DNA of 64,000 nt from Devosia sp. (GCF_028290625.1 NZ_JAQGJM010000038.1:124001-188000); one strand, 5' to 3'; numbered from the stretch's first letter, positions 16,668 through 26,993 are shown. The notes: generated from the sequence alone by a model not told the origin. Numbers and translations are program-made.

Positions 16668-17378
16668 TCAATCTTGCTGCTTGGTCAAACTCTCGATCAG
16701 CGCGTCGCGAACGGAGGGGGCAGCAATATCACGAGGCCCCCAGACGTGCATATCCAGAAAATGCCCGGTTAGCCGGAACGCGTTGGCGATGTCGTCGGGG
16801 GAAGCGTTGCCGCGGTGGGTGAGGCAGGCGGCGAGGGGCAGGAGGCGGTCGAGATAGGGTTGGGCGGCGGCGCGGGAGACGGCGCGGCCGGATTTGGGGG
16901 AGACGTGCGTCAGATCGGTGGTGACGCCGGTGGCGGCGCAGGAGGTGAGGTCGAGGCCGAAGCCGAGTTCGTCGAGCACGGCGAGTTCGAAACGGGCGAT
17001 GGCGGCGCCGTCGGGGGCATTGTCGAGCAGGTTGAGCGCCATGCCGAGGAGGCGGTCGTGGGGGTCGCGTTCGGGGAGCAGGTGGAGGAGTTCGCAGATC
17101 AACTGGCTGGCATAGAGGCGGGTGCGGTCGGCGATCAGGTCGGCGGCGCGGGCGGTGAGGAGTTCCGTGGTGAAGGTGCCGAGATGATCCTCGAGGCGGG
17201 CGCGCCAGACCAGTTGCACGGTATTGCCGGGCTGGAAGATGGCGGCGGTTTTGGGGGCGCGACCACCGCGGACGAGGCCGAGCCAGCGACCGCGGCCGAC
17301 CACCATGGCCTCGGCGATGAGGCTGGTTTCACCGTGGCGGCGCACACCGATCAACAGGCCTTCGCCGGTCCATTCCAT
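16668..17378 (-). CDS. recO: DNA repair protein RecO
   Basis: Annealing and RecA-loading mediator of RecFOR recombination. The OB-fold N-terminus reads GLLIGVRRHGETSLIAEAMV followed by GRWLGLVRGGRAPKTAAIFQPGN; the helical domain has LYASQLICELLHLLPERDPH and FELAVLDELGFGLDL, both family hallmarks. The Cys after LDL is present (SCAATG), but no full zinc site is evident. ATG at 17378 (MEWTGEG) matches the usual start, giving 236 residues. It lies at the end of the era-YkvA-recO group. Confidence 0.94.
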   Translation of the reverse strand: MEWTGEGLLIGVRRHGETSLIAEAMVVGRGRWLGLVRGGRAPKTAAIFQPGNTVQLVWRARLEDHLGTFTTELLTARAADLIADRTRLYASQLICELLHLLPERDPHDRLLGMALNLLDNAPDGAAIARFELAVLDELGFGLDLTSCAATGVTTDLTHVSPKSGRAVSRAAAQPYLDRLLPLAACLTHRGNASPDDIANAFRLTGHFLDMHVWGPRDIAAPSVRDALIESLTKQQD

Positions 17379-17385
17379 GGTGAAC

Positions 17386-17772
17386 TTATAGCAGATCGGT
17401 GAAGAGCATGGCGATGGCGACAAGCGCCAGCAGCCAAAGGGCGATGATGACGGCCAGGCCGATGCGGCTCACGGGCTTGGCGGCAATCAGCGTGGCGGCG
17501 GCGCGGTGTTCGGCCATCAAGGGTGCGGGGATCAGTTTGACGACGGCCAAAATGCCAAGCGGGACGATCAGCATGTCATCGAGATAGCCGAGGATCGGGA
17601 TGAAATCGGGAATCAGATCGACCGGCGACAGAGCGTAGGCGGCGACGCAGGCGGCCAGGATGCGGGCGGCGAGCGGTGTGCGCGGATCCTTGGCGGCCAG
17701 CCAGATGGCGATGACGTCACGCTTGATCGCCCCCGCCCATTGCTTGGCGCGATCAAGCGTGGCGAATGCCAT
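17386..17772 (-). CDS. YkvA (DUF1232) family membrane protein
   Basis: A 128-residue protein with the DUF1232 core AACVAAYALSPVDLIPDFIP followed by GYLDDMLIVPLGI, and a C-terminal transmembrane helix (IGLAVIIALWLLALVAIAML). The SPVDLIPDFIP motif defines the family, whose function is not established. ATG at 17772 lies four bases after the era stop, with GGAAAG upstream, suggesting the same transcript as era. Confidence 0.9.
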   Translation of the reverse strand: MAFATLDRAKQWAGAIKRDVIAIWLAAKDPRTPLAARILAACVAAYALSPVDLIPDFIPILGYLDDMLIVPLGILAVVKLIPAPLMAEHRAAATLIAAKPVSRIGLAVIIALWLLALVAIAMLFTDLL

Positions 17773-17776
17773 GGGC

Positions 17777-18703
17777 TCAGTTCTTTCCGTGGGGGTATTC
17801 AAGGCCCATTTCGCGGTAGCGCTCGGGGTCGTCGCCCCACTTTTCGCGGACTTTGACGAAGAGGAAGAGGTGGATTGGGACTTCGTACATTTCCATCAGC
17901 TCCTTGCGGCTTTCCTGGCCGATAGTCTTGATGGTTTGGCCGCCGGCGCCCAGCACGATCTTCTTGTGGGTGTCGCGGGTGACGTAGATGACCTGGTCGA
18001 TCTTGTAGGAGCCGTCCTTCTGGATCTTGAAGCTCTCGGTCTCGACGGTGGAATTGTAGGGAATTTCGTCGTGGATGCGCAGGAACAGCTTTTCGCGCGT
18101 GATCTCGGCCGCAGTGATGGCCATGGTGAGATCGGTCAGGTGATCCTCGGGGAAATGCCAGGGGCCGGGTGGAATGTGCTTGACGCACCAATCCATGAAG
18201 TCCTGCACGCCGTCGCCCTTGAGCGCCGAAATCATGAAGGTGGCCTCGAAACGCAGCTTGGCATTGATGGTCTCGGAGAGCTTGAGCAGATGCTCGCGCT
18301 TGACCGCATCGACCTTGTTGAGGATGAGAATTTTGGGATGGTTGACGTTGGCCAGACCTTCCAGAAGAGATTCCAGATCCGGACCTAAACCCCTTTCGGC
18401 ATCAAGGATAAAGGCGACGATATCGGCATCCCCTGCCCCGCCCCAGGCGCTGTCGACCATGGCGCGGTCCAGCCGGCGCTTCGGCGCAAAAATGCCGGGG
18501 GTGTCGATGAAGACGAGCTGGGCCTTTTTGTCCTCAAGGGTGACGACGCCGCGGACCTGGCTGCGGGTGGTCTGCGCCTTGTGGGTGACGATGGACACTT
18601 TGGTGCCCACGAGCGAATTCAGCAGGGTCGACTTGCCGGCATTGGGCGCACCGACGAGGGCGATGAAGCCACAGGATGTATCGACGAGAGGTAATTGGTT
18701 CAT
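17777..18703 (-). CDS. era: GTPase Era
   Basis: Ribosome-associated GTPase for 16S rRNA maturation and 30S assembly. G1 is GAPNAGKST (residues about 18-26), then QTTRSQVRG (G2), DTPGI (G3), NKVD (G4) and ISALKGDG (G5). The KH domain carries VLGAGGQTIKTIGQESRKEL. ATG at 18703 overlaps the rnc stop by four bases (ATGA), giving 308 residues. The lepB-rnc-era order with four-base overlaps is classic and indicates coupled translation. Confidence 0.97.
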   Translation of the reverse strand: MNQLPLVDTSCGFIALVGAPNAGKSTLLNSLVGTKVSIVTHKAQTTRSQVRGVVTLEDKKAQLVFIDTPGIFAPKRRLDRAMVDSAWGGAGDADIVAFILDAERGLGPDLESLLEGLANVNHPKILILNKVDAVKREHLLKLSETINAKLRFEATFMISALKGDGVQDFMDWCVKHIPPGPWHFPEDHLTDLTMAITAAEITREKLFLRIHDEIPYNSTVETESFKIQKDGSYKIDQVIYVTRDTHKKIVLGAGGQTIKTIGQESRKELMEMYEVPIHLFLFVKVREKWGDDPERYREMGLEYPHGKN

Positions 18704-19407
18704 GCGGGGGTTTTCCAGACGTTTTGAGCGATGAGGAAGGCCTCGGCGGCCTTGTGTTCGGCAATTTTCTTGGACGGGCCCGAGGCGCTGAGCGGGGGGA
18801 ACTCGCCGAGCGCAACGGTGATGGTGAATTCGGGGGCGTGGTCGGGGCCGGTGCGGGCGGACTGGATATAGGCGGGTGGCTCGAGGCCGCGGGCCTGGGC
18901 CCATTCCTGGAGGGTGGTCTTGGCGTCGGCGCGGTCGGCATGGCCTTCGGAGAGCTGGTCGCCGAACATGCGCTCGACGAATTCATAGGCCTTGCCGAGG
19001 CCGCCATCGCAATAGATGGCGCCGATCACGGCTTCGGCGACATCGCCGAGGATAGCTTCCTTTTCGGCACCGCCGGTGCGCGCCTCGCTGGAGCCGAGGT
19101 TCATTTCGGCGCCGAGATCGAGCTGACGGGCGATGATGGCGCAAGTTTCCTTGCGCACCAGAGTGTTGAGGGTGCGCGACAGCTCGCCCTCATTGGCCTT
19201 GGGCAGGCGGCGATAGAGCATGTCGGCGACGACGAGGCCGAGCACGCGGTCACCGAGGAATTCGAGGCGCTGATAGGAGCGCTCGATGCGCTTGGCGGGC
19301 GAGAGGGCGCTGGAATGGGTCAGCGCGCGGTCAAGCAGATCCGGATCGGCGAAGCGATAGCCCAGCCGTTGTTCCAGACCTGAATGGGACCGGGCGCGCT
19401 GGCTCAC
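18700..19407 (-). CDS. rnc: ribonuclease III
   Basis: Double-strand-specific endoribonuclease for rRNA and mRNA processing. The catalytic signature is RLEFLGDRVLGLVVADMLY, with the second acidic site in LGDVAEAVIGAIYCDGG. The dsRNA-binding domain starts at about residue 160 (DAKTTLQEWAQARG) and ends GPSKKIAEHKAAEAFL. The start is taken as GTG at 19407, overlapping the lepB stop by four bases (GTGA); this gives 235 residues, while a longer frame runs far into lepB and is unlikely. Confidence 0.95.
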   Translation of the reverse strand: MSQRARSHSGLEQRLGYRFADPDLLDRALTHSSALSPAKRIERSYQRLEFLGDRVLGLVVADMLYRRLPKANEGELSRTLNTLVRKETCAIIARQLDLGAEMNLGSSEARTGGAEKEAILGDVAEAVIGAIYCDGGLGKAYEFVERMFGDQLSEGHADRADAKTTLQEWAQARGLEPPAYIQSARTGPDHAPEFTITVALGEFPPLSASGPSKKIAEHKAAEAFLIAQNVWKTPA

Positions 19408-20222
19408 TGCCCGGTAACGCGCGGGGTATAGTTGTTGACGTTTTGGAACATGCGGTCCCAGCGCACATTGGCGGGCCACTGCCAGACCTGCCACGGCGGA
19501 ATATTGTTGGTGATCGAGAAGAAGGTGGCCTCGGCCTTGGCGATCAGGTTCGTCGCGGGGACGTAGCCAACCGACTGCAGCACGCGGCTATCGGCGGAGC
19601 GGTCGCGGTTGTCGCCCATCATGAAGTAATGGCCGGCGGGGACGACGTATTCCTGGGTGTTGTCGAGCTGGGCGTCGTCGGAAATTTCCTGGATGATGTG
19701 GGTCGTGCCCTCCGGGAAGGTTTCCTTGTAGACGGTGACTTCGCGGTCGTCGCCGGTGCTGTCGGTATCGATGGCGGTGCCGACTTTTTCGCGCTCGACC
19801 ATGACGTCGTTGATGTAGAGGCGGCCGGCCTTCATCTGGATGCGGTCGCCAGGAAGGCCGACGACGCGCTTGATGTATTCGATGTTCTGCGGCACGGGGC
19901 GGAACACAGCAACATCGCCGCGGTTGGGCTCACGGCCGAGGATGCGGCCGTTGATGGGCAGTTCAAAATCGAGCAGCGTGAAATCGCCGTAGCGGCCGAG
20001 CGAGAAGGAATGCTTGCCATAGCCCCAGACCCACTTATTGGCGACGAAGTAATCGCCGATCATCAGGGTCTGCTGCATTGAACCGGTGGGGATCGAGAAG
20101 GGCTGGTAGAGGAAAGAGCGCAGCACGATGGCGATCAGCAGCGCCTCGACCACGACCACGATGGTATCCCACCACTCGTTGGTCGCAGACTTCTTGCTGG
20201 TTTTTGGTGCGGACTGGCTCAT
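19404..20222 (-). CDS. lepB: signal peptidase I
   Basis: Membrane serine protease that removes Sec and Tat signal peptides. One transmembrane helix (VVVVEALLIAIVLRSFLY, residues about 22-40) precedes the catalytic Ser in SIPTGSMQQTL. The general-base Lys is in EYIKRVVGLPGD, and the conserved box GDNRDRSADSR is present near residue 205. At 272 residues it is typical of alphaproteobacteria. First gene of the lepB-rnc-era run. Confidence 0.97.
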   Translation of the reverse strand: MSQSAPKTSKKSATNEWWDTIVVVVEALLIAIVLRSFLYQPFSIPTGSMQQTLMIGDYFVANKWVWGYGKHSFSLGRYGDFTLLDFELPINGRILGREPNRGDVAVFRPVPQNIEYIKRVVGLPGDRIQMKAGRLYINDVMVEREKVGTAIDTDSTGDDREVTVYKETFPEGTTHIIQEISDDAQLDNTQEYVVPAGHYFMMGDNRDRSADSRVLQSVGYVPATNLIAKAEATFFSITNNIPPWQVWQWPANVRWDRMFQNVNNYTPRVTGQ

Positions 20223-20252
20223 TGATATCCCCGAAACGATGCTTGCAGACGG

Positions 20253-20681
20253 TTAGAGCGTTACCGGGGCCCGGTCAACTTCGTTGGCCGGCAGCGCTTC
20301 GATGATCACGAACGCTTGCGCGAGGCCAGCGTCGTCGGTGATGGTCAGGTGAATGTGGGGAACATGGCCGGGCGGCACAAGGCGGGCGAGCGCTTTGGCC
20401 GCGCCATTGGTCAGATGCATGGTCGGTTTGCCCGATGGCAGGTTTACGACGCCCATGTCGCGCCAATAAACGCCAAAACTAAGGCCGGTGCCCAGGGCCT
20501 TGGAACAGGCCTCCTTGGCGGCGAAGCGCTTGGCGTAGGAGGCGGCACGCTGGGCGCGGCGATCGGACTTGCGGCGCTCGATCTCGGTGAAGCAGCGCTG
20601 GGTGAAGCGGTCGCCGTAACGCTCGAGCGTTTTTTCGACGCGGCCGATCTGGCAGAGGTCGGAGCCGAAGCCGATGATCAT
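20253..20681 (-). CDS. acpS: holo-[acyl-carrier-protein] synthase
   Basis: Transfers 4'-phosphopantetheine from CoA to ACP. The Mg site residues are visible: Asp in [16 protein letters not shown] and Glu in [14 protein letters not shown]. The start at 20681 follows GGGAG; upstream sequence belongs to a repeat. The 142-residue length is slightly long for the family because of a C-terminal extension. It lies 30 bases before lepB on the same strand. Confidence 0.95.
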   Translation of the reverse strand: MIIGFGSDLCQIGRVEKTLERYGDRFTQRCFTEIERRKSDRRAQRAASYAKRFAAKEACSKALGTGLSFGVYWRDMGVVNLPSGKPTMHLTNGAAKALARLVPPGHVPHIHLTITDDAGLAQAFVIIEALPANEVDRAPVTL

Positions 20682-20705
20682 GGTGTGGCTCCCTTTGAGG
20701 AGGGG

Positions 20706-20822
20706 AACCCCCACCTAGCCTCCCCCTGATAGGGGGAGGAATTCCGTCGAGTTTTTGGCTCGATCTTGCCCCGGCAACCGACTAGGCTCCTCCCCCTACC
20801 AGGGGGAGGCGGGGTGGGGGTG
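20706..20822. repeat. palindromic repeat, family D, copy 1 (CCCCCACCTAGCCTCCCCC type)
   Basis: Left end ACCCCCACCTAGCCTCCCCC and right end GGGGGAGGCGGGGTGGGGGT are complementary in inverted order. Inside are two smaller hairpins (CCCCCTGATAGGGGG and CTCCCCCTACCAGGGGGAG). It separates pyrE from acpS. A second copy is at 61643-61757. Confidence 0.85.
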
Positions 20823-20835
20823 ATGGTACAGAAAA

Positions 20836-21429
20836 TCACTTCACCCCCTGAATGCCGCGGCTGCCGGGTTTGACCGGGGGGATGGCGGCAAGTTCGGGAG
20901 GAAGCTGGTCGGCTGGATACGCCGGGACCTTGAACTGGATCAGCGAAACCAGGGGCACGCCGACATCGGCTTCGCCGCCGGAGCGGTCGATGAGGCAGGC
21001 GGCGGCGACGACGTTGGCGCCGATGGCACGAAGTGCCTCGACGCATTCGCGGATGGAGAGGCCGGTGGAGACGATGTCCTCGACGACGATGACCTTGTCA
21101 TCGGCCGAGATTTCGAAGCCGCGGCGCAGTTCGAACTTGCCGTCGACGCGCTCGGTATAGAGTGCGGGGACGTTGAGGTGGCGGGAGGTTTCGTAGCCGG
21201 GAATAATGCCGCCGATGGCCGGGGAGACCACCTTGGTCACATCGCCATAGCCCTCGGCGTGGATCTTTTCGGCCAGCGCCTTGCAGAGCTTTTCGGTCTG
21301 GGCGGCGTATTGGAAGACCTTGGCCTTTTGCAGGAAGATCGGCGAGCGCAGACCGGACGACAGGATGAAGTGGCCCTCCAGCATGGCGCCGCATTCGCGG
21401 AAAATGGCGAGCACTTCGTCTTTATTCAT
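20836..21429 (-). CDS. pyrE: orotate phosphoribosyltransferase
   Basis: Makes OMP from orotate and PRPP in pyrimidine synthesis. The PRPP-binding motif is [16 protein letters not shown]; other blocks are [20 protein letters not shown] and [18 protein letters not shown] favour ATG at 21429, eight bases after GGAGA, over the ATG at 21435 which is too close to that site. Both lie inside the 3' end of the upstream (p)ppGpp gene (stop at 21422), so translation is likely coupled. Confidence 0.95.
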   Translation of the reverse strand: MNKDEVLAIFRECGAMLEGHFILSSGLRSPIFLQKAKVFQYAAQTEKLCKALAEKIHAEGYGDVTKVVSPAIGGIIPGYETSRHLNVPALYTERVDGKFELRRGFEISADDKVIVVEDIVSTGLSIRECVEALRAIGANVVAAACLIDRSGGEADVGVPLVSLIQFKVPAYPADQLPPELAAIPPVKPGSRGIQGVK

Positions 21430-23698
21430 CGTCATTTCTCCGTTCGACCTGACCGTCCCATTCCAGCGTCGAAATCATGCCGGCTTCGCGCACGCCTGCA
21501 CGTTGGACGGAAGAAAGGCCGGGGCTGCGCTTGAGCGTTGCCAGAACATCGGTCAGTTGCGCAAGGTCGCGGACCTCGATTTCAAAGATCATCTGGTGGA
21601 AATCGGGTGAAATCATCCGCATCACCAGATTGTTGATGTTGGCGTCGCAGGCGGCGATGGCCGAGGTGATCTGCGCCAGGGAGCCGGGCTTGTTGACGGA
21701 CTCCATGGTGATCACGGTGGCGTAGAGCTTGTCTTCGCTGCTTGGATGCCAGCGGACATCGACCCAGGCGACATCCTGGTCGTGCATCTCGTTCAGGGCG
21801 TCGGAATGGATCGGATAGACCAGCATGGGCATATCGGGCTGCATGATGCCGACGAGGCGATCGCCGGGCACGACGCCTTCGCTCGACACCTGCACCTCGG
21901 TGTGGAAATCGAGCTGACGCATGGCGAGCTTGGCGCGCGGGCCGGGCTTTTGGCCGCCGGGAACGCGGAAGCGGAACAGGTCGGTTGAGCGCAGCGCGAA
22001 CCAGCCGTCGGCGGTATCGGCCACGGGCAGTTCCAGCTTGCGGCGGCGCTTGCGCAAGCCCTTGATGCGGGCCAGTTCGTTGGCCAGCGGCTCGCTGCCG
22101 ATCTTGCCTTCGCCCACGGCCATCAATAGCTCGCGGCGGCTGGTGACGCCGAGAGATTCGGCCAGCGCCTTGGCCTCGCTGTCGTCGAGCGAGACGCCTT
22201 CGCGCTCCAGCATCATGGAGAGGACATGCTCGCCCAGGGCGAAGGCGCGCTGGTTGGCAGCGTTGCGGACCGAGCGGCGGATGGCGGCGCGGGCCTTGCC
22301 GGTGGCGGCGATGCCGATCCAGTTGCTGGGGGGCAAATGGTTCTGGTCGCGGATGATCTCGACTTCGTCGCCGCTGCGGAGCTGGGTCACCAGCGGCAGG
22401 ATGGCGCCGTTGATCTTGGCGCCGACCGTGGTGTCGCCGATATCGGTATGCAGCGCGTAGGCGAAATCGATGGGCGTGGCACCGCGTGGCAGCGCGATGA
22501 GGCGGCCGCGCGGGGTGAAGCAGAACACCTGGTCCTGGAACAGCTCGAGCTTGGTGTATTCGAGGAAATCCTCGGTGGATGAGCCAGCGGTCAGGTGGCC
22601 GATCGTGGTACGCAGGGAGCCATAGGCCTGGCTCTCGTTTTCAAGGCGGTTCAGGTCGGCGGAGGCGCCGTCCTTGTAGAGGGCGTGGGCGGCGATGCCG
22701 TATTCGGCGATCTTGTCCATTTCCTCGGTGCGAATCTGCAGTTCGGCGCGCTGGCGGCCGGGGCCAACAATCGTCGTGTGGATGGAGCGATAGTCGTTGT
22801 GTTTGGGGACCGAGATATAGTCCTTGAAGCGGTTAGGCACGACTTTCCACTTGGTGTGGACGACGCCGACGGTGCGGTAGCATTCCTCGACCGAGCCGAC
22901 GATGACGCGGAAGCCGATCATGTCGGAGAGTTGCTCCAGCGCGATGGATTTGCGCTCGATCTTGTTGAAGATCGAATAGGGCGACTTCACGCGCGCCTTG
23001 ACCCGGGCGGAAATGCCCTCGGTGGCGAGGCGTTCGCTGAGCTCGGTCGAGATGGTGGAAATGGTCTCGCGATACTCGGCCTGCATCTCATCGAGACGCT
23101 CGGTGATGGCGTTGTAGTGATCGGGCTGCAATATCTTGAAGGAGATGTCCTCAAGCTCGTTGCGCATGTCCTGCATACCCATGCGGCCGGCGAGCGGGGC
23201 ATAGATATCCATGGTCTCCTGGGCAATACGGGTGCGCTTTTCGGGCGGCATGTATTGCAGGGTGCGCATGTTGTGCAGGCGGTCGGCAAGCTTGACCAGA
23301 AGGACACGCACGTCCTGGGAAATCGCCAGCAGCAGCTTGCGCAGGTTCTCGGCCTGGGCCTCCTCGCGCGAGACCAGGTTGAGACGCTCGATCTTGGTCA
23401 GACCATCGACGATGGCGCCGATTTCGGGGCCGAAGAGCTGGTCGATTTCGGCGCGGGTGGCGTCGGTATCCTCGATAGTGTCGTGCAGCAGGCCCACGGC
23501 GATGGAGGCGTCGTCGAGCTTCAGCTCGGTCAGAATGGCTGCGACTTCAAGGGGATGGTTGAAGTAGGGGTCGCCCGAGGCACGCTTTTGCGAGCCATGC
23601 TTCTGCATGGCGTAGACATAGGCTTTGTTCAAAAGATCTTCGTCGACGTCCGGGTTATACGCCTGGACGCGTTCGACGAGTTCGTACTGACGCATCAT
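21422..23698 (-). CDS. spoT: bifunctional (p)ppGpp synthetase/hydrolase (RelA/SpoT homologue, Rsh)
   Basis: Makes and degrades the stringent-response alarmone. The N-terminal HD hydrolase domain has [13 protein letters not shown] and [12 protein letters not shown]. The synthetase domain follows at about residues 240-345 with [16 protein letters not shown] and the bifunctional-type [21 protein letters not shown] is at about 385-445 ([20 protein letters not shown]), and the C-terminal ACT domain begins near [16 protein letters not shown]. At 758 residues it is standard for the single Rsh of alphaproteobacteria. It lies downstream of rpoZ, as in relatives, and overlaps pyrE. Confidence 0.97.
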   Translation of the reverse strand: MMRQYELVERVQAYNPDVDEDLLNKAYVYAMQKHGSQKRASGDPYFNHPLEVAAILTELKLDDASIAVGLLHDTIEDTDATRAEIDQLFGPEIGAIVDGLTKIERLNLVSREEAQAENLRKLLLAISQDVRVLLVKLADRLHNMRTLQYMPPEKRTRIAQETMDIYAPLAGRMGMQDMRNELEDISFKILQPDHYNAITERLDEMQAEYRETISTISTELSERLATEGISARVKARVKSPYSIFNKIERKSIALEQLSDMIGFRVIVGSVEECYRTVGVVHTKWKVVPNRFKDYISVPKHNDYRSIHTTIVGPGRQRAELQIRTEEMDKIAEYGIAAHALYKDGASADLNRLENESQAYGSLRTTIGHLTAGSSTEDFLEYTKLELFQDQVFCFTPRGRLIALPRGATPIDFAYALHTDIGDTTVGAKINGAILPLVTQLRSGDEVEIIRDQNHLPPSNWIGIAATGKARAAIRRSVRNAANQRAFALGEHVLSMMLEREGVSLDDSEAKALAESLGVTSRRELLMAVGEGKIGSEPLANELARIKGLRKRRRKLELPVADTADGWFALRSTDLFRFRVPGGQKPGPRAKLAMRQLDFHTEVQVSSEGVVPGDRLVGIMQPDMPMLVYPIHSDALNEMHDQDVAWVDVRWHPSSEDKLYATVITMESVNKPGSLAQITSAIAACDANINNLVMRMISPDFHQMIFEIEVRDLAQLTDVLATLKRSPGLSSVQRAGVREAGMISTLEWDGQVERRNDDE

Positions 23699-23832
23699 GG
23701 GATTAGGTGCCGCTCACTCTTGGAAAGAGCTTAGCGCTTTGGGAAAACAGTGGGAAGGGCGACGGCGGACTATATCGGTCAGACTGCGCCGAATAGGGCG
23801 GCGGGACTGAATTAGTGCTGGCACTGCCCTTG

Positions 23833-23912
23833 CTTCCCGCGGGCTTGATCCGCGGGCCGCTCGTCGCGCTTGCCGTGTTGAGAGTGACCCGCGGATCAAG
23901 TTCGCGGGAAGG
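23833..23912. repeat. palindromic repeat, family B, copy 2
   Basis: CTTCCCGCGGGCTTGATCCG at the left and CGGATCAAGTTCGCGGGAAG at the right, inverted, with about 40 bases between. It sits between rpoZ's terminator and the (p)ppGpp gene. Confidence 0.85.
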
Positions 23913-23942
23913 ACTGTGGGTGTGGCGACTGGGTGCACAAAC

Positions 23943-23973
23943 GAAAACACCCCCGGCCGAGGCCGAGGGTGCT
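23943..23973 (-). terminator. terminator of rpoZ
   Basis: On the minus strand GCACCCTCGGCC-TC-GGCCGGGGGTGTTTTCGTTTG: a 12-base GC-rich stem followed by a T-rich tail, 22 bases after the rpoZ stop. Confidence 0.88.
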
Positions 23974-23995
23974 GATTTCAACAGACTGGGAAAAA

Positions 23996-24364
23996 TCAGT
24001 CGTCGCGACGTTCTGGCGGCGCGAGGCTTTCGATGCCGCGCAGCAGTTCGTCTTCGCTCATGGTGTCGAAGCTCAGCGAATCGTCGTTGCTGTCGTTTTC
24101 GATCATCGGCGCGGCGTGCTGTTCGGGCTCGTCGACCTCGACATATTTCTGCAGCGAGTGGATCAGGTCCTCGTGCAGGTCATCGGGGGAAATGGCGCCA
24201 TCGCCGATTTCGCGCAGGGCGACAACGGGATTCTTGTCGTTATCACGCGACACGGTGATTTGGGCGCCGGACGAAATCATGCGCGCGCGATGGGCGGCCA
24301 TGAGTACGAGATCGAAACGGTTTTCGATCTTTTCAATGCAGTCTTCAACGGTGACGCGGGCCAC
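23996..24364 (-). CDS. rpoZ: RNA polymerase omega subunit
   Basis: Small subunit that stabilises beta-prime in RNA polymerase. [20 protein letters not shown] then [11 protein letters not shown] is diagnostic. I chose the GTG at 24364 because the protein family starts (M)ARVTVEDC and GGAG lies six bases before it. The alternative GTG four codons upstream would overlap that ribosome site. 122 residues. The long acidic C-terminal tail is usual in alphaproteobacteria. A strong terminator separates it from the downstream (p)ppGpp gene. Confidence 0.95.
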   Translation of the reverse strand: MARVTVEDCIEKIENRFDLVLMAAHRARMISSGAQITVSRDNDKNPVVALREIGDGAISPDDLHEDLIHSLQKYVEVDEPEQHAAPMIENDSNDDSLSFDTMSEDELLRGIESLAPPERRDD

Positions 24365-24618
24365 GGACGTCTCCACACTTTGGGGGATGAACGGTTCCCT
24401 TACACGAGGGAGCGGGCAGACACAAGGTTTGGTCTAACCGCTGACCATGCCCCTGCCCTGCGTCAGTGGCGTGACACCCTCTCGCGGAGTTAACTTGCGT
24501 AGAATGGTTCAAATGTGCGAATACCAATGGCAGGTTAAAGTCTTCTGCGGAATTTATTCAGGCGCAAGGCATTGTTGCCGCTCAGTTTTTGGACCCGCAG
24601 GGCCGCATAGGAGTTTGT

Positions 24619-25203
24619 ATGGCGATCGATCCCCGCGAAAAAATCGTGTTATTCATCGATGGGGCCAATCTATATGCGACCTCCAAAGCCATCGGCGTGG
24701 ACATCGATTATCGCCGGCTTTTGGCTGAATTCAGCGCCAAGGCGTATCTGTTGCGGGCCAATTATTACACCGCGCTGGTCGAGGACCAGGAATACTCGTC
24801 CATTCGTCCGCTGATCGACTGGCTGGATTATAACGGCTTCACAGTGGTGACCAAGCCGGCCAAGGAATTCACCGACGCCAGCGGCCGCCGCAAGATCAAG
24901 GGCAATATGGACATCGAACTGTGTGTCGATGCCCTGGAGTTGGCCCCCTATTATGATCACATGGTGTTGTTTTCGGGCGATGGCGACTTCACCGCGCTGG
25001 TGGCGGCGCTGCAGCGCAAGGGCAAGCGCGTGACCGTGGTGTCGACGCTGACCAGCTCGACGCCGATGATTTCCGATGACCTGCGGCGGCAGGCGGACTT
25101 TTTCATGGATGTGGCGGAATTGGCCAAGAGCGTTGGGCGGCCGCCGAGCACACGGCCGGTGGTGGCGCCTGTTGTGGCACCGGTGGTTCCAGACGAAGAA
25201 TAG
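24619..25203 (+). CDS. NYN-domain (LabA/DUF88-like) protein
   Basis: A 194-residue predicted PIN-like nuclease of the NYN family. The acidic catalytic positions are visible in VLFIDGANLYATS, GNMDIELCVDALELA and VLFSGDGDFTALVAAL. ATG at 24619 has TAGGAGTTT upstream. The C-terminus is Pro/Val-rich (RPVVAPVVAPVVPDEE), probably disordered. Such proteins are common in Hyphomicrobiales; an RNA-processing role is inferred from the fold only. It is divergent from rpoZ. Confidence 0.9.
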   Translation: MAIDPREKIVLFIDGANLYATSKAIGVDIDYRRLLAEFSAKAYLLRANYYTALVEDQEYSSIRPLIDWLDYNGFTVVTKPAKEFTDASGRRKIKGNMDIELCVDALELAPYYDHMVLFSGDGDFTALVAALQRKGKRVTVVSTLTSSTPMISDDLRRQADFFMDVAELAKSVGRPPSTRPVVAPVVAPVVPDEE

Positions 25204-25205
25204 TC

Positions 25206-25358
25206 CCACGCCCTCGTGGTTCGAGGCGCTGAAGAAGCGCACCTCACCATGAGGGCTACTTTTGGATCGCGCTACCTAGTAGTCGCAGATCGCGATTCCC
25301 TCAGTAGACCTCATGGTGAGGTGGGAGCGCAGCGACCCTCGAACCACGAGGGCGTGCC
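25206..25358. repeat. palindromic intergenic repeat, family A, copy 2
   Basis: About 150 bp. Ends CACGCCCTCGTGGTTCGAGG and CCTCGAACCACGAGGGCGTG match copy 1 exactly, with inner arms CTCACCATGAGG and CCTCATGGTGAGG. The centre (about 50 bases) differs from copy 1 and has its own small hairpin (GGATCGCG...CGCGATTCC). It starts a few bases after the NYN gene and ends just before smpB. Confidence 0.9.
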
Positions 25359-25360
25359 AC

Positions 25361-25861
25361 TTAATCCCGAGCGCCGTTCTTCATGATGCGGGATTTGTCG
25401 CGGTTCCAGTCGCGGTCGCGCTCGGTTTCGCGCTTGTCGTAGTTCTTCTTGCCCTTGCCGATGCCGATCAAAACCTTGGCGCGACCCTGGTCGTTGAAGA
25501 ACAGTTTGAGCGGCACGATGGTGTTGCCGGCGCGCGAAACTTCCTCACCAAGCTGGGCGAGTTGCTTTTTGGAAACAAGCAGTTTGCGTGGCCGCCTCTC
25601 CTCGTGGTTGAAGCGATTGGCCTGCAGGTATTCTGGGATATGGGCATTGATCAGCCACAGCTCGCCCTTTTCGGGCGACGCGTAGGACTCGGTGATCTGC
25701 GCCTTGCCCAGGCGCAGGGATTTGACCTCGGTGCCGGTCAGCACGAGACCGGCTTCCATGGTTTCGCCGATGGCATAATCGTAACGCGAACGGCGGTTTT
25801 CAGCCACGAGACCGTGGCTGATGACGCCGTTCTTGGCTTTGTCGTTCTTTGGACCGGCCAT
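25361..25861 (-). CDS. smpB: SsrA-binding protein SmpB
   Basis: Partner of tmRNA in rescuing stalled ribosomes. Family blocks are [51 protein letters not shown] and [20 protein letters not shown]. The basic C-terminal tail ([17 protein letters not shown]) is the part that enters the decoding centre. At 166 residues it has the usual length. It lies seven bases downstream of dapA on the same strand, the common alphaproteobacterial order. Confidence 0.97.
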   Translation of the reverse strand: MAGPKNDKAKNGVISHGLVAENRRSRYDYAIGETMEAGLVLTGTEVKSLRLGKAQITESYASPEKGELWLINAHIPEYLQANRFNHEERRPRKLLVSKKQLAQLGEEVSRAGNTIVPLKLFFNDQGRAKVLIGIGKGKKNYDKRETERDRDWNRDKSRIMKNGARD

Positions 25862-25868
25862 ACTAAAC

Positions 25869-26744
25869 CTAGATCAGCCCAGCATGGGCCATTGCAAAAT
25901 CCATCGCATCACGCGTCGCCTTGCCGATCGGCACCAGCGGCAGGCGCAGTTCGTTGGCACACAGGTTCAACCGGTTGGCGACGTACTTTGCCGGCGCCGG
26001 GTTGGGCTCCATGAACAAGTCCTTGTGCAGATAGGCGAGTTTGTCGTTGATGGCACGGGCACCGGCGAAGTCACCGGCCAGCGACAGGTCCTGCATCTGC
26101 GAGCACAGGCGTGGCGCCACGTTGGCGGTCACCGAGATACAGCCATGGCCACCATGGGCGTTGAAACCCAGCGCCGTGCTGTCGTCGCCGGACAGCAGAA
26201 TGAAGTCCTTGCCCAGCTTGTTGCGCTGCGCGGTGGTCCGCTCAAGACTGCCGGTGGCATCCTTGACGCCGATGATGTTGCTGTGAGCCTCGGCCAGGCG
26301 CGCAATGGTATCGACGGTGAGATCGACGATGGTGCGGCTTGGGACGCTATACAGAATAACCGGAATGCCTACAGCACCGGCGATAGCCGAGAAGTGCTGG
26401 AACAGGCCTTCCTGGTTGGGCTTGTTGTAATAGGGCACGACCGAAAGCACGGCATCAGCGCCGGTTTCTTCGGCGAAACGGGCGAGCGAAACGGCCTCGG
26501 CGGTCGCGTTGGACCCTGCCCCGGCGATCACCGGAACGCGCTTGTTGGCAACTTCGACGCAGATTTCGACGACGCGGCGATGCTCCTCATGGGACACGGT
26601 GGGGCTTTCGCCCGTCGTTCCCATGGGCACGAGGCCGTGGCTGCCCTCGGTGATCTGCCAATCGACAAAGGCCGAGAAGGCTTTCTCATCCACCGCTCCG
26701 TTGACGAAGGGGGTCATGAGCGCCGTGATAGAGCCTCTCAGCAT
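25869..26744 (-). CDS. dapA: 4-hydroxy-tetrahydrodipicolinate synthase
   Basis: Condenses pyruvate with aspartate semialdehyde in lysine and diaminopimelate synthesis. The catalytic residues are visible: Thr-Thr in [15 protein letters not shown], Tyr in [17 protein letters not shown], Tyr and Arg in [13 protein letters not shown], and the Schiff-base Lys in [10 protein letters not shown]. At 291 residues the length is standard. It is divergent from the lytic transglycosylase gene and upstream of smpB. Confidence 0.97.
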   Translation of the reverse strand: MLRGSITALMTPFVNGAVDEKAFSAFVDWQITEGSHGLVPMGTTGESPTVSHEEHRRVVEICVEVANKRVPVIAGAGSNATAEAVSLARFAEETGADAVLSVVPYYNKPNQEGLFQHFSAIAGAVGIPVILYSVPSRTIVDLTVDTIARLAEAHSNIIGVKDATGSLERTTAQRNKLGKDFILLSGDDSTALGFNAHGGHGCISVTANVAPRLCSQMQDLSLAGDFAGARAINDKLAYLHKDLFMEPNPAPAKYVANRLNLCANELRLPLVPIGKATRDAMDFAMAHAGLI

Positions 26745-26993
26745 GGTCGGAAAATCCTCATTGAATATGCCACAGTTCAGCCGTGGCGGGATGGCAGAAC
26801 CCTATGATGGTCCGCCGATTGACGCGGCGCACCATACTTTTTGTTGGACGCCATCACAAGGACAAGCACGCCACAGCCAGCACGGATCATCGGCGCGAAA
26901 CCTATTGTTCACCTAGATGGGGTAACTTTGGGTTAACCGCAAGGATGGGGCAACCTTGCTGGATCAGTTACGAGTACCAGTAGGGACGGCACT

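Noticed and set aside
16229-16857. Open frames on the plus strand between parC and recO
   Set aside because: They run through a family-B repeat and into recO antisense, have no ribosome sites and overlap one another in different frames.
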